Assembly: GCA_003427395.1 (NCBI GenBank)
Contig: BFEA01000031.1
Span: 4,570,236 to 4,597,269, forward strand
Direction: 5' to 3'
Source of the DNA: Chara braunii
Taxonomy: Eukaryota; Streptophyta; Charophyceae; Charales; Characeae
DNA length: 27,034 nucleotides
Part shown: positions 27,001-27,034 of the stretch, in pieces
How the letters are laid out: every line of letters starts with the position of its first letter
Position numbering within the stretch: position 1 is the stretch's first letter
The notes under the pieces: model-generated
What the model was told of the DNA's origin: nothing
Seen by the model: only the letters and a program-made list of their open reading frames with translations
The model's database searches: none
Translations under genes and position numbers: made by a program

Positions 27001-27034
<34 letters not shown>
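26580..27034. other. Right edge, no gene; terminal A tract
   Basis: No protein or RNA family is recognised in the short frames here. The window ends inside an A tract (27002-27034) that follows ACAAACTACC, either a retroposon tail cut by the window or an assembly break at a homopolymer. Confidence 0.5.

Noticed and set aside
13200-27034. CRISPR-like or satellite array made of the palindromic repeats
   Set aside because: Spacing is irregular, copies are in both orientations and each is a complete palindrome; this is a dispersed mobile element pattern in a eukaryotic genome.

Overview
This window looks like repeat-dominated nuclear DNA of a streptophyte (green plant or charophyte alga). The evidence is a plant-like U6 snRNA copy, a Ty3/gypsy retrotransposon with a plant-type initiator-Met tRNA primer binding site, and a LINE whose ORF1 has a plant-type (DUF4283-like) domain plus zinc knuckle. 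The very low gene content, the many long A tracts and the short palindromic repeats would suit a large charophyte genome such as Chara, but that is a guess. I find no host protein gene I can defend; nearly everything interpretable is a transposable element or a product of one.

Left part (about 1-9,000). A Ty3/gypsy element lies on the minus strand. Reading from high to low coordinates it has a primer binding site (6697-6678), an open gag (6587-5751), a canonical -1 slippery heptamer with a downstream hairpin at the gag-pol junction (5847-5774), then zinc knuckle and aspartic protease, RT, RNase H, a small Cys-finger, and a DDE integrase. A separate overlapping ORF (592-185) follows the integrase. 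Pol carries six in-frame stops and one frameshift, so this copy is dead, although gag, the integrase core and the last ORF are open. A matching LTR pair cannot be shown; the window edge probably removes the 3' LTR.

Middle part (about 9,000-15,300). This holds a decayed minus-strand LINE fragment (zinc-finger end of ORF2), a 23-bp tandem repeat, a diverged triplicate of about 424 bp, a C20/G-quadruplex tract, several hairpins, and a retrotransposed truncated U6 snRNA with a poly(A) tail and 13-bp target site duplications.

Right part (15,300-27,034). A nearly full-length plus-strand LINE (ORF1 15370-18081, ORF2 18065-22346) is inactivated by frameshifts, six stops and a 34-bp tandem duplication. 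After it come a cluster of short palindromic mini-elements, a 38-bp tandem array, long hairpins, a 187-bp tRNA-derived SINE with exact 14-bp target site duplications (25478-25664), and an insertion that is almost pure poly(T) flanked by 9-bp repeats.

Taken together, the window records at least one LINE-type machinery acting in trans (U6, SINE and tail-only insertions). The most novel candidate is a family of roughly 100-140 bp palindromic elements, seven or eight copies here. Their outer stems differ between copies but stay self-complementary, and an inner 7-bp stem shows a compensatory change. Other notable points are the gag-pol frameshift site, the Cys-finger before the integrase, the extra ORF after pol, and five premature TGA codons all in the context CTGAC.
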